IMG/VR virus record: IMGVR_UViG_3300018080_008408 | Span: 1-37,178 of that record | DNA length: 37,178 nt | DNA from: a virus | Reading direction: 5' to 3' (one strand) | Part shown: in pieces, positions 24,478 to 30,346 of the stretch | How positions within the stretch are numbered: position 1 is the stretch's first letter | Layout of the letters: every line of letters begins with the position of its first letter | Position numbers and translations under genes: made by a program | The notes under the pieces: model-generated | Seen by the model: only the letters and a program-made list of their open reading frames with translations | The model's database searches: none | What the model was told of the DNA's origin: nothing

Positions 24478-24603
24478 CTAACCCTGACAATTTACAAGTG
24501 TTATATATTCCCCATTCACTCTCTTAACAAGAAACAATCTATCCCAACGTCCACCGTCCATTAAACTTGGATTAAACACTTTGGCTGTAGTAAATAAGTT
24601 CAC
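24478..24603 (-). CDS. Small protein (41 aa), possibly truncated by an in-frame TAG
   Basis: GTG start at 24603 immediately follows the ATPase stop, with AAGGAGG eight bases upstream inside that gene's end. The product MNLFTTAKVFNPSLMDGGRW continues to LVNCQG, then a TAG at 24480-24478. The same frame stays open beyond the TAG for 28 more codons (VIEDLHIENFEHDSDPLNLT and onwards) and stops at 24391 just past the RecT start. That tail looks coding, so the gene was probably ~70 codons long before a nonsense mutation. Function unknown. Confidence 0.6.
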   Translation of the reverse strand: MNLFTTAKVFNPSLMDGGRWDRLFLVKRVNGEYITLVNCQG

Positions 24604-26589
24604 TTACATCGCCTCCTTCATTTCGCTTACTGGGAACTCAACTCTCAGTTGCTTGTCCTTTTCAGATACAACCAGGCTAATCACTTGTGAATCTATGTTT
24701 ATCAGTCTTGTTACAGCTTCCGCATTATCAACAAAAATTGGAGCTTTAAAGCCATAGTGGTTTGATAGAGTATTAATGATGTCTAACCCTACGTTGATTT
24801 TGGCTGCATTGTTTAATCCAAAACCGTATGGAACACCGTTGTATAACGTCTCGCAAACTTCTTGAAGTCCACCATTGATTTGTGTTTCAAAAAGCTTGAA
24901 ACGAGCGTGTTTGAATTTGCTGTTGATTTTTTCTTCAAGCATGTTAACTTTGCATCGAATGAATTCTTCAGTGAGATACAACTCTTCTTCCAGCTTTTCA
25001 AACTCAGCAGCTAGTTCTCGTTCTTGGTTTTCCAGTTCTTGAATTCGTTTTTCGGATTGTGTAACTAACGTGAATTTTGCAAAGTCATTTTCCAACTGAC
25101 TACGTTTCGATTTCAATTCAACAATTTCCATTTGAATGGATTGAATCGATTCATTTGCCGATTGTTGAAGCTCTGTAATTTCATGTTGTAGACGTTGTTT
25201 TTCTTTAAGTTTCGTAACATATGCAGGATTTTCAGTTATATCAACAACTGTGCTTTCGACAAGTTGCAACTGATCATTCAACTTATTGATAAGTTCCTTC
25301 TTTTCATCAATTTGAACGGTAAGTTTTTCATGCTCTTTTTGAAGCTTTTCATTTTCTTGAAGGAACTTCTCTTTTTGTTCCTTCCCTTGCTTCCCCTTGG
25401 CTTGGATTTCTTCAAGCTTTTTAGATTTAGTAAGATTAAACTGTGCTAAAGCTTTTTCTCGTGCTTCATTTACTTGTTCTTCTGGAAAGTCTTGACCACA
25501 TGTAGGACAAGTGCAGTCTACCTCATGTTTAAATTCCTCTGAATTAATTAGGTGCCATTCACTTCTTAATTCTTCCAATCTTTTTTCGATAGACTGAATG
25601 TTTTCATCGTTGTATTTCTTTTGATATTTAAGATTTTCAGCTTTCTGCTGAAGAATACTTAAGTTCGAATGTTCTTCTTGAATACGAGCTTTTAGTTTGT
25701 ATAACTCGTCTTTGGATCCAGCTTCATGTTGCTGTTTAATTTGAAGAAGTTCAATTTCAATTTCTTGGATTTGTTTCTGCTTCTGAGATATTGCGTTACC
25801 ATTACGAATGTTAGAGATAATATCTTGTTTTTCATCGATTTGGTTGTTAATAATGTTTATTTCTGCTTCTAACGCTTGTTTATCCAAACCTTCTAAACTT
25901 GGTAGGTTATGCTGAATCTCATCAATTCGAACAGGAATTTTTTCTAACTCTTTATTGATTTCTGAACGTCTAGCAACAATCACTTTACGATGGTTCTCGA
26001 TTGATCGACCTTTCAATATTTCTGGTAGTTTCAAAAGTGTTGGATTAGATGAAATAACTTCTTCATCTGTAATGTCACCAGCAACTTCAAGTAGTATTTC
26101 CCGTCTATCTTTCCAGTGGAGTTGTTCATTGAAGTAAGACGGGGATGTAAGAAGTTTGAAAATATCTTCATCAATAATCTCTGAAATTTTTTGATCGTAT
26201 TCTTTTTTCTTTGCTGGAACACCATCAATAAAATAATCTGTTGTATGCCCGCTAAATTGCTTTTCAGCTGAACCACGTTTCTTCGTCCATTTTTCGCTAT
26301 AAACTTTTCTTAGAGATAGTGGTTTACCATCGACTAGGAAACTAGCTTCAACCTCATGATTTAAACCATGAAGAGCTTGTCCTTTTTTATCTAAAGTTTT
26401 GATAGCAAAATCTTTTTTATTTTGACTGTCTTTATCGAACAAGAGCCACACAAATGCATCGAAAAGAGTTGTTTTTCCAGTAGCATTGTCGCCATACACA
26501 CGTACATTTTCACCTTTAGCTTCAAGGGTGAATGAACGAACACCCTTGAAGTTCTTTAACGACAACTGCAATAACTGAATTTGTCTCAT
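24604..26589 (-). CDS. SbcC/Rad50-like AAA ATPase
   Basis: A 661-residue ABC-type ATPase. Walker A GDNATGKT at 33-40 lies in the N-terminal lobe. Long coiled coils (~190-350 and ~370-560) flank a CPTCGQDF zinc-hook motif. The C-terminal lobe has GLNNAAKINVGLDIINTLSN (signature region) and FVDNAEAVTRL (Walker B-like, D-N in place of the usual D-E). It likely works in DNA end processing for recombination with RecT. No SbcD-type nuclease is present; the metallo-beta-lactamase-fold protein could supply that. Start overlaps the preceding gene by four bases. Confidence 0.88.
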   Translation of the reverse strand: MRQIQLLQLSLKNFKGVRSFTLEAKGENVRVYGDNATGKTTLFDAFVWLLFDKDSQNKKDFAIKTLDKKGQALHGLNHEVEASFLVDGKPLSLRKVYSEKWTKKRGSAEKQFSGHTTDYFIDGVPAKKKEYDQKISEIIDEDIFKLLTSPSYFNEQLHWKDRREILLEVAGDITDEEVISSNPTLLKLPEILKGRSIENHRKVIVARRSEINKELEKIPVRIDEIQHNLPSLEGLDKQALEAEINIINNQIDEKQDIISNIRNGNAISQKQKQIQEIEIELLQIKQQHEAGSKDELYKLKARIQEEHSNLSILQQKAENLKYQKKYNDENIQSIEKRLEELRSEWHLINSEEFKHEVDCTCPTCGQDFPEEQVNEAREKALAQFNLTKSKKLEEIQAKGKQGKEQKEKFLQENEKLQKEHEKLTVQIDEKKELINKLNDQLQLVESTVVDITENPAYVTKLKEKQRLQHEITELQQSANESIQSIQMEIVELKSKRSQLENDFAKFTLVTQSEKRIQELENQERELAAEFEKLEEELYLTEEFIRCKVNMLEEKINSKFKHARFKLFETQINGGLQEVCETLYNGVPYGFGLNNAAKINVGLDIINTLSNHYGFKAPIFVDNAEAVTRLINIDSQVISLVVSEKDKQLRVEFPVSEMKEAM

Positions 26590-26753
26590 GCCGTTACCCC
26601 CTTACGTCCAAGTGCAACATATTTTTCAAACTGCTCTTTTGTTTTGAATTGAAAGACTACCATACCGTTTGGCTTAATTGTGATTTGGCCGCCTGATTTC
26701 TCCAAACGTTCCTGATCAAACTTCTTTCCACTAAACATGATTTCAATCATCAT
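26586..26753 (-). CDS. Small unknown protein (55 aa)
   Basis: ATG at 26753 or 26750, both after AAGGAGG. Sequence starts MMIEIMFSGKKFDQERLEKS and ends KEQFEKYVALGRKGVTA. Alpha-beta composition. The stop overlaps the ATPase start (ATGA), so it may regulate or accompany that gene. An upstream inverted repeat may control its translation. Function unknown. Confidence 0.7.
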   Translation of the reverse strand: MMIEIMFSGKKFDQERLEKSGGQITIKPNGMVVFQFKTKEQFEKYVALGRKGVTA

Positions 26754-26776
26754 TCCTACCTCCTTGAATTTTTGGA

Positions 26777-26825
26777 GGGAATCCATTAGAATGAAATTAA
26801 ACCTATAAATTAGCCATGGATTCCC
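26777..26825 (-). promoter_or_regulatory. Leader inverted repeat upstream of the 55-residue gene
   Basis: A perfect 10-base inverted repeat, GGGAATCCAT with ATGGATTCCC, lies upstream of the ribosome binding site. Immediately after it, CCTCC can instead pair with the GGAGG of the Shine-Dalgarno sequence ten bases on. This allows two alternative structures, one of which masks initiation. Confidence 0.4.
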
Positions 26826-26853
26826 AAAGCTCACACCGCTAAGTGAGCTTTTT
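26826..26853. terminator. Hairpin at the end of the YqaI-like gene
   Basis: AAAGCTCAC (26826-26834) pairs with GTGAGCTTT (26843-26851). On the plus strand it is followed by TTTATTTT, a good terminator. On the minus strand the U tract is short (TTTGGG), so leftward termination would be partial. Confidence 0.6.
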
Positions 26854-27028
26854 ATTTTGCGGTATAAAACTTAAACCCATATGCTTCAGAAAGATATTTC
26901 TGTAAATCTCGTTGTTGAACTAAGGCTCCTGTATTTGGATCTTCGGCTATGTCATCTCCAATAACTAACTCTCCACCAAAGTGGTCTACACCGAAGTGTT
27001 CGGGTTGTTCAGTATCAGGTTTTCTCAT
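26852..27028 (-). CDS. YqaI-like small protein (58 aa)
   Basis: AAAGGAGG precedes the ATG. The sequence starts MRKPDTEQPEHFGVDHFGGE, continues LVIGDDIAEDPNTGALVQQR and ends DLQKYLSEAYGFKFYTAK. The pattern (HFG, E..V.GD.., ED..TGA, then L..YL.E..G) is like the YqaI family of the B. subtilis skin element and phages. Function unknown. It follows a long structured leader at 27050-27140. Confidence 0.75.
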   Translation of the reverse strand: MRKPDTEQPEHFGVDHFGGELVIGDDIAEDPNTGALVQQRDLQKYLSEAYGFKFYTAK

Positions 27029-27049
27029 AACTTTCCTCCTTTCTGATGC

Positions 27050-27140
27050 TTGTCCGCATCAATATGGCCAGGAAGTTGGAAGGAGGATGGGTGAGTGGTA
27101 AAGGGGGATTGGGTCTTCCCAGCCATATTGACAAGGACAA
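27050..27140. repeat. Long imperfect inverted repeat with G-rich centre
   Basis: Left arm 27050-27075 and right arm 27115-27140 pair as TTGTCC/GGACAA, TCAATATGGC/GCCATATTGA and GGAAG/CTTCC with small internal loops. The ~39-base centre is G-rich on the plus strand (GGAAGGAGG, GGGTGAGTGG, GGGGGATTGGG). It is the leader of the YqaI-like gene on the minus strand and precedes a plus-strand promoter. Confidence 0.6.
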
Positions 27141-27157
27141 GAGCCTTGCCATGTAAT
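27128..27157 (+). promoter_or_regulatory. Plus-strand sigma-A-type promoter
   Basis: TTGACA (27128-27133, exact -35), 18-base spacer, TGTAAT (27152-27157, five of six). It points against the early operon. A strong terminator ends only ~80 bases further on. Confidence 0.6.
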
Positions 27158-27163
27158 TTAATA

Positions 27164-27241
27164 GAGTGATAAAATAAGAACAGATGATTTTACCATTGCT
27201 TGCAGTTAGCTTCTGGAAATAGCTAGCTGCTTTTTATTTTT
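27164..27241 (+). ncRNA. Candidate small RNA, ~75 nt
   Basis: Inferred from a near-consensus promoter at 27128-27157 and a strong intrinsic terminator at 27202-27241, with no gene between. It would be antisense to the untranslated stretch between the 29-residue membrane protein and the YqaI-like gene. Prediction only. Confidence 0.4.
27202..27241 (+). terminator. Plus-strand intrinsic terminator
   Basis: GCAGTTAGCT pairs with AGCTAGCTGC (10 pairs, one G-U), nine-base loop, then TTTTTATTTTT. Very strong on the plus strand; no U tract on the minus strand. Confidence 0.85.
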
Positions 27242-27323
27242 CAATTGAATACCAAACTATTAAACTCCCAAACACCACAAACAAGAACCCGACATATGCT
27301 AGAACAAGATGAAGGTCATCCAT
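27234..27323 (-). CDS. Tiny membrane protein (29 aa)
   Basis: MDDLHLVLAYVGFLFVVFGS and then LIVWYSIEK: one transmembrane helix with a short acidic head and basic tail. ATG overlaps the upstream stop by one base (TGATG) and GGGGG lies before it, supporting coupled translation. No function recognised. Confidence 0.6.
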   Translation of the reverse strand: MDDLHLVLAYVGFLFVVFGSLIVWYSIEK

Positions 27324-27556
27324 CACTTCTGCCCCCTGAGAGCATTTCTCGCAGCGTAACACAACATATCTACAGCTCTTTTTTCCATGTTCATTCTTTT
27401 CATATTTTTTAAAGAACGGATCATGTCGTAACATCTATCAATTGCCAAGTCATATTCTTGATCAATCATCCTACCTTGTACCTCATGACTGAGATTCATA
27501 ACGCATTCCGTTTCTTTCAACATTTGTTTGTAATATCGCTCTTCGTATGAGTTCAT
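27323..27556 (-). CDS. Small helical protein (77 aa)
   Basis: ATG at 27556 overlaps the stop of the upstream gene (ATGA). A TTG at 27580 would lengthen it by eight residues but lacks support. MNSYEERYYKQMLKETECVM and the following QEYDLAIDRCYDMIRSLKNM are helical and charged. Part of the early operon. Function unknown. Confidence 0.65.
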   Translation of the reverse strand: MNSYEERYYKQMLKETECVMNLSHEVQGRMIDQEYDLAIDRCYDMIRSLKNMKRMNMEKRAVDMLCYAARNALRGQK

Positions 27557-28074
27557 TCCATCCACCCTTTCGCTTTCCAAGTCGGTATCCTGCTTCTATA
27601 CGCTTCTTTCCATGATATTTTGTACTCTGAGCAAAGAATCGCTGCTAAGTTTCGAGCCCACGCTTCAACATCTAACAACTCTCCAATCGTATCTTTGATA
27701 CGCTGCCTTTCTTCCTTTGTCACCAGTGCTGGTGACTTAACAAGACTTACTTCCTCAAGGGTTTTGATTGCTTCGTAAGCTTCTGTTATAGTTACTTCCT
27801 CAAAAGCTAATCGGTGTTCTTCTACTGACTTCCCTCGAAATACTGGTGGTGAACAATAATCCGAGAATTTATGTAGTATCTCCATGATGTAAAAAGGATT
27901 ATCTAGTTTTCTTATTGAATGTTCAGCTATGTCCGGTTGCATTTTTCGTCGATTGTTTTTGTAATGGGAAACCAGTTGCTCAGAAATGTTCAAATCCCAT
28001 GCCAACTGAACACCTGGAATATCTTCATCTTCAAGAAGCCGTTCAACAGCCTCTCCTACAAATTGAGCTTGCAA
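27553..28074 (-). CDS. XRE-type helix-turn-helix early protein (173 aa)
   Basis: TTG start with AAGGGGG at seven-base spacing. The helix-turn-helix is in residues ~19-45 (PGVQLAWDLNISEQLVSHYK, then NNRRKMQPDI). The remainder is helical (HRLAFEEVTITEAYEAIKTL, KEERQRIKDTIGELLDVEAW). Such proteins are common in the early operons of Bacillus phages and may be regulators or replication helpers. Function not established. Confidence 0.75.
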   Translation of the reverse strand: MQAQFVGEAVERLLEDEDIPGVQLAWDLNISEQLVSHYKNNRRKMQPDIAEHSIRKLDNPFYIMEILHKFSDYCSPPVFRGKSVEEHRLAFEEVTITEAYEAIKTLEEVSLVKSPALVTKEERQRIKDTIGELLDVEAWARNLAAILCSEYKISWKEAYRSRIPTWKAKGWME

Positions 28075-28137
28075 GTTAATTCCCCCTTTGTATTCGCTGG
28101 TATATTTTCCTATACATGGAATGAATTTATGATTTAA

Positions 28138-28839
28138 TTAAGAAACCTTTCTTGGCACCCAGTTTTCGATATAGTTGATAGCCTGTAACATATCACGACG
28201 TTTTAAATCTCTATAGCTTGCTACAGCAAACCTGTCTTTGATTTCTCTGTATAACTCACGGAAAAGCTTGGGTCGATGATCAGGATCATCACAAAGTTCA
28301 TAGACTCTTGCTGCTACACATTTTTGAATACGTCTTTGTTCACCGTGGTCCAGAGTGATTTGTTCTTCAACTTTGTTATCAATCTGAGAAACTAGTTTTC
28401 TGATTTCATGTTGCTCCTTGACAATTAAATCTTGTTGCTCTACTAAATCTGCTGTAGTTCTTAAAACTGTTACTAGGGCTTGTTCTTTTGATAATGGAAC
28501 GACATTTTCTTTAATTCTGTAATATTCATCAACTAACTTTTCGTAAGCGTCCCATGCTTCATCAGTGTTCAAGGATTTGGCGTGTAACCAAGCTCCTTTT
28601 TCTGTCCAGAGATATAACTTAGTTGAATACTTGAGCTGGTTATCAATTTGATAAGTAGCTTTAAAGTTCTTAAGCTCATCACCTTGAAGCAGATGAAAAT
28701 GCTTACCTTCTTTGTACCGATCTTTATTACGATTGAAGTTAATTTGAATTCTTTCGTTTTCAGTTCCGTAAGCTTCAGCTAATTGTGAGGTCGTTAAAAC
28801 ACGTTGACCATTTAAAACAATAGGTTGTAACTGATTCAT
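28138..28839 (-). CDS. ORF6N/ORF6C antirepressor-like protein
   Basis: A 233-residue protein. The start at 28839 has AAAGGAGG seven bases upstream. The N-terminal ORF6N domain covers ~1-100 (VLTTSQLAEAYGTENERIQI, GKHFHLLQGDELKNFKATYQ, LWTEKGAWLHAKSLNTDEAW). The C-terminal ORF6C domain covers ~125-230 (CVAARVYELCDDPDHRPKLF, YREIKDRFAVASYRDLKRRD, AINYIENW). Known members act as antirepressors. Located in the first part of the early operon it could counter the CI-like repressor. Overlaps the preceding gene stop by one base. Confidence 0.88.
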   Translation of the reverse strand: MNQLQPIVLNGQRVLTTSQLAEAYGTENERIQINFNRNKDRYKEGKHFHLLQGDELKNFKATYQIDNQLKYSTKLYLWTEKGAWLHAKSLNTDEAWDAYEKLVDEYYRIKENVVPLSKEQALVTVLRTTADLVEQQDLIVKEQHEIRKLVSQIDNKVEEQITLDHGEQRRIQKCVAARVYELCDDPDHRPKLFRELYREIKDRFAVASYRDLKRRDMLQAINYIENWVPRKVS

Positions 28840-28964
28840 CAAGAGGCCTCCTTTTCTTTTTGTTCTTGCTCTTTCTTTTTCATTTCAGCAAGTATTCTTG
28901 GAACTGAAGTTCTCATGAAGAACTCGATCATTTTTCGTTTTGTTTCTTCTGAGGGTTGGTTCAT
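28839..28964 (-). CDS. Small charged helical protein (41 aa)
   Basis: MNQPSEETKRKMIEFFMRTS followed by VPRILAEMKKKEQEQKEKEA and S. AAAGGAGG precedes the ATG at ideal spacing, and the stop overlaps the ATG of the antirepressor gene. Probably a single amphipathic helix. Function unknown. Confidence 0.7.
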   Translation of the reverse strand: MNQPSEETKRKMIEFFMRTSVPRILAEMKKKEQEQKEKEAS

Positions 28965-28977
28965 CAAGATCCTCCTT

Positions 28978-29196
28978 TCATTTGCGATAACAATCTATAA
29001 CGGCTTTTGCAATTTGTTTAAGAACGGGATTTCCTTTTTCCCATTCTTTTTGATACCACTGTTTGCGTTCACTTGGACTCATATGAACCAATTTGGAGTG
29101 AATGACAACCGTCGTGTTGCCGAATTTATATTCCTTCATGCTCGCATTCCCCCTTGATTCATGTTTATGCGAAGCATGAAGTTGAGTTGTGCTCAT
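28978..29196 (-). CDS. Small early protein (72 aa, or 53 aa from an internal start)
   Basis: Two in-frame starts have good ribosome binding sites: ATG at 29196 (TAGGAGGTGG) and ATG at 29139 (AAGGGGG). The conserved-looking part begins at the second (MKEYKFGNTTVVIHSKLVHM), then SPSERKQWYQKEWEKGNPVL. The first 19 residues are Ser/His-rich. Both forms may be made. The SPEERKQWYQEEWEKGNP-type motif recurs in small phage proteins of unknown role. Confidence 0.75.
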   Translation of the reverse strand: MSTTQLHASHKHESRGNASMKEYKFGNTTVVIHSKLVHMSPSERKQWYQKEWEKGNPVLKQIAKAVIDCYRK

Positions 29197-29207
29197 TCGA
29201 CCACCTC

Positions 29208-29351
29208 CTATAAGTTGTGTTGTTCAATGATCTGTAGGAGATCATTGACAGCATCTTGTTTCGTATATCGCTCATCATCTTGGAGATTCAGAGCGATAAT
29301 GAGAATGTCAGTTTTCAACTCAGATTTTTGAAGTTGTTCAGCTATGTTCAT
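29208..29351 (-). CDS. Small helical protein (47 aa)
   Basis: MNIAEQLQKSELKTDILIIA continuing LNLQDDERYTKQDAVNDLLQ and ending IIEQHNL. AAGGAG lies seven bases before the ATG, and the stop is followed closely by the next gene's GGAGG. Mostly helical. Function unknown. Confidence 0.7.
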   Translation of the reverse strand: MNIAEQLQKSELKTDILIIALNLQDDERYTKQDAVNDLLQIIEQHNL

Positions 29352-29419
29352 GGTGTAACTCCTTCAAAGGAATTCCTCACTTCCTGTCGAATATTGGTAA
29401 ACGGGAAGGAGGTGTGTAT

Positions 29420-29692
29420 ATGGCAACTAGGGCTGATATTACTTGTAAAAATTGCGATAATGTATTTCAAGTTTTTTGGCACGCTTTTGAGAAACAACTT
29501 CCATTGTCTTGCCCTTATTGCAGTAAAAATATTGATGAGACAATGACTGAAATGATTAAGCATGCACTTGGTTCTGTATGGGAAGTTAATTATCACTTCC
29601 GTAAGTATCACGAGGAACGAAACGAACCTTTGTTTACAGTTGATGTCAAAGACGTATTCGTTCCAATTGATAAATTTGATTTAGATGATTAA
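29420..29692 (+). CDS. Zinc-ribbon protein on the plus strand within the early operon (90 aa)
   Basis: ATG at 29420 with AAGGAGG at seven-base spacing. Residues ~9-12 CKNC and ~32-35 CPYC form a zinc ribbon (MATRADITCKNCDNVFQVFW). The C-terminal half is acidic and helical to beta (LGSVWEVNYHFRKYHEERNE, DVKDVFVPIDKFDLDD). It runs opposite to the flanking genes, and its 3' end overlaps the 3' end of the convergent minus-strand gene by 47 bases. Function unknown. Confidence 0.7.
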   Translation: MATRADITCKNCDNVFQVFWHAFEKQLPLSCPYCSKNIDETMTEMIKHALGSVWEVNYHFRKYHEERNEPLFTVDVKDVFVPIDKFDLDD

Positions 29693-29864
29693 TTAAGTAA
29701 GCTGACTTAATTTCATCAAGACCGTTACGTTCAAGAACTTCTTTTAGTTCACTCACAACACTTTCGTAACGGTCTTTCCCTAGAAGGATTTGTAGTTCTT
29801 TCTGACCGTGCTTAATTGTATCTATGTGCTTTTCAAGATTGGCAATCCTTTGTTCACAGTTCAA
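29646..29864 (-). CDS. Coiled-coil early protein (72 aa), 5' end possibly frameshifted
   Basis: TTG at 29864 is chosen because GGGAGG lies seven bases upstream. The frame stays open to a TTG at 29903 with coding-like sequence (KSNLTTAWEVKLLNCEQRIA). Body: NLEKHIDTIKHGQKELQILL, then KDRYESVVSELKEVLERNGL; helical. Just upstream, a strong ribosome binding site and ATG (29925) read MNDIVELLEI then stop; a one-base shift would fuse that start to this frame. Probably the first accessory gene after the Cro-like regulator. Confidence 0.6.
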   Translation of the reverse strand: MNCEQRIANLEKHIDTIKHGQKELQILLGKDRYESVVSELKEVLERNGLDEIKSAYLINHLNQIYQLERIRL

Positions 29865-29892
29865 TAACTTCACCTCCCATGCGGTGGTTAGA

Positions 29893-29925
29893 TTAGATTT
29901 CAAGCAGTTCGACGATGTCGTTCAT
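29893..29925 (-). pseudogene. Ten-codon ORF, probable displaced 5' end of the next gene
   Basis: AAAAGGAG stands at ideal spacing before an ATG that gives only MNDIVELLEI before TAA. Skipping one base near 29904 would continue as MNDIVEL-LKSNLTTAWEVK in the frame of the following gene. A one-base insertion is the simplest explanation; a translated leader peptide is the alternative. Confidence 0.4.
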
Positions 29926-29938
29926 GGTGAAACTCCTT

Positions 29939-30175
29939 TTACGAAACTTCTTTTGGGTTTCCGTGTTCACTTACAGTTAACTTATTATCCAAAAAAATAT
30001 AATCAGGACTCGCTTTAAAAACTTTTGCGATTTTTACCGCCAATTCGTAGGTTAACCGGCGCTTACCGTTTTCAATCATCCAGTAGTATTCTTTGGATAT
30101 GCCTACTTTATCAGCAACCTGTTGATAAGTAAGCCCTTCAGTAGTACGAATATGTTTAAGTTTTTCTAGCGCCAT
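29939..30175 (-). CDS. Cro-like helix-turn-helix regulator
   Basis: A 78-residue XRE-family protein, the first gene of the early (lytic) operon. Helix-turn-helix at ~15-40 (LTYQQVADKVGISKEYYWMI, then ENGKRRLTYELA). The end (SPDYIFLDNKLTVSEHGNPK) is common in phage Cro-type proteins. It diverges from the repressor gene across the operator array and likely binds the same GTTAAC sites to shut off the lysogenic promoter. Confidence 0.85.
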   Translation of the reverse strand: MALEKLKHIRTTEGLTYQQVADKVGISKEYYWMIENGKRRLTYELAVKIAKVFKASPDYIFLDNKLTVSEHGNPKEVS

Positions 30176-30195
30176 TATCTTTCCACCACCTTTTG

Positions 30196-30314
30196 GTTAA
30201 CTCGAAGTTAACTTTATTATAATTAACCAAAAGTTAACTTTCAAGTGTTTTTTAAGAAATAATTTCTATTTAGTTAACTTATTGTTTCCTTCTTTATGTT
30301 ATCTATTTGTTAAC
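30196..30314. promoter_or_regulatory. Operator array of the lysis-lysogeny switch
   Basis: Five GTTAAC sites at 30196-30201, 30207-30212, 30233-30238, 30273-30278 and 30309-30314, four of them extended to GTTAACTT, plus TTAACC at 30223-30228. They overlap or flank both divergent promoters. The first two are 11 bases apart, one helical turn. Repressor and Cro-like protein are the expected ligands. Confidence 0.8.
30216..30244 (-). promoter_or_regulatory. Early leftward promoter, sigma-A type
   Basis: On the minus strand TTGAAA (30244-30239), 17-base spacer, TATAAT (30221-30216). Transcription would begin near 30209, within an operator; another operator fills part of the spacer. Drives the Cro-like gene and the early operon. 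Confidence 0.85.
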
Positions 30315-30315
30315 T

Positions 30316-30321
30316 TATAAT
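30316..30321 (+). promoter_or_regulatory. Probable -10 element of the repressor promoter
   Basis: TATAAT lies just after the operator at 30309-30314 and before the ribosome binding site AGAGAGG. No good -35 is seen at 16-18 bases, so activation or an extended element may be needed. The leader would be short. Confidence 0.5.
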
Positions 30322-30346
30322 TATTTTCAGAAAGAGAGGTGATGTA

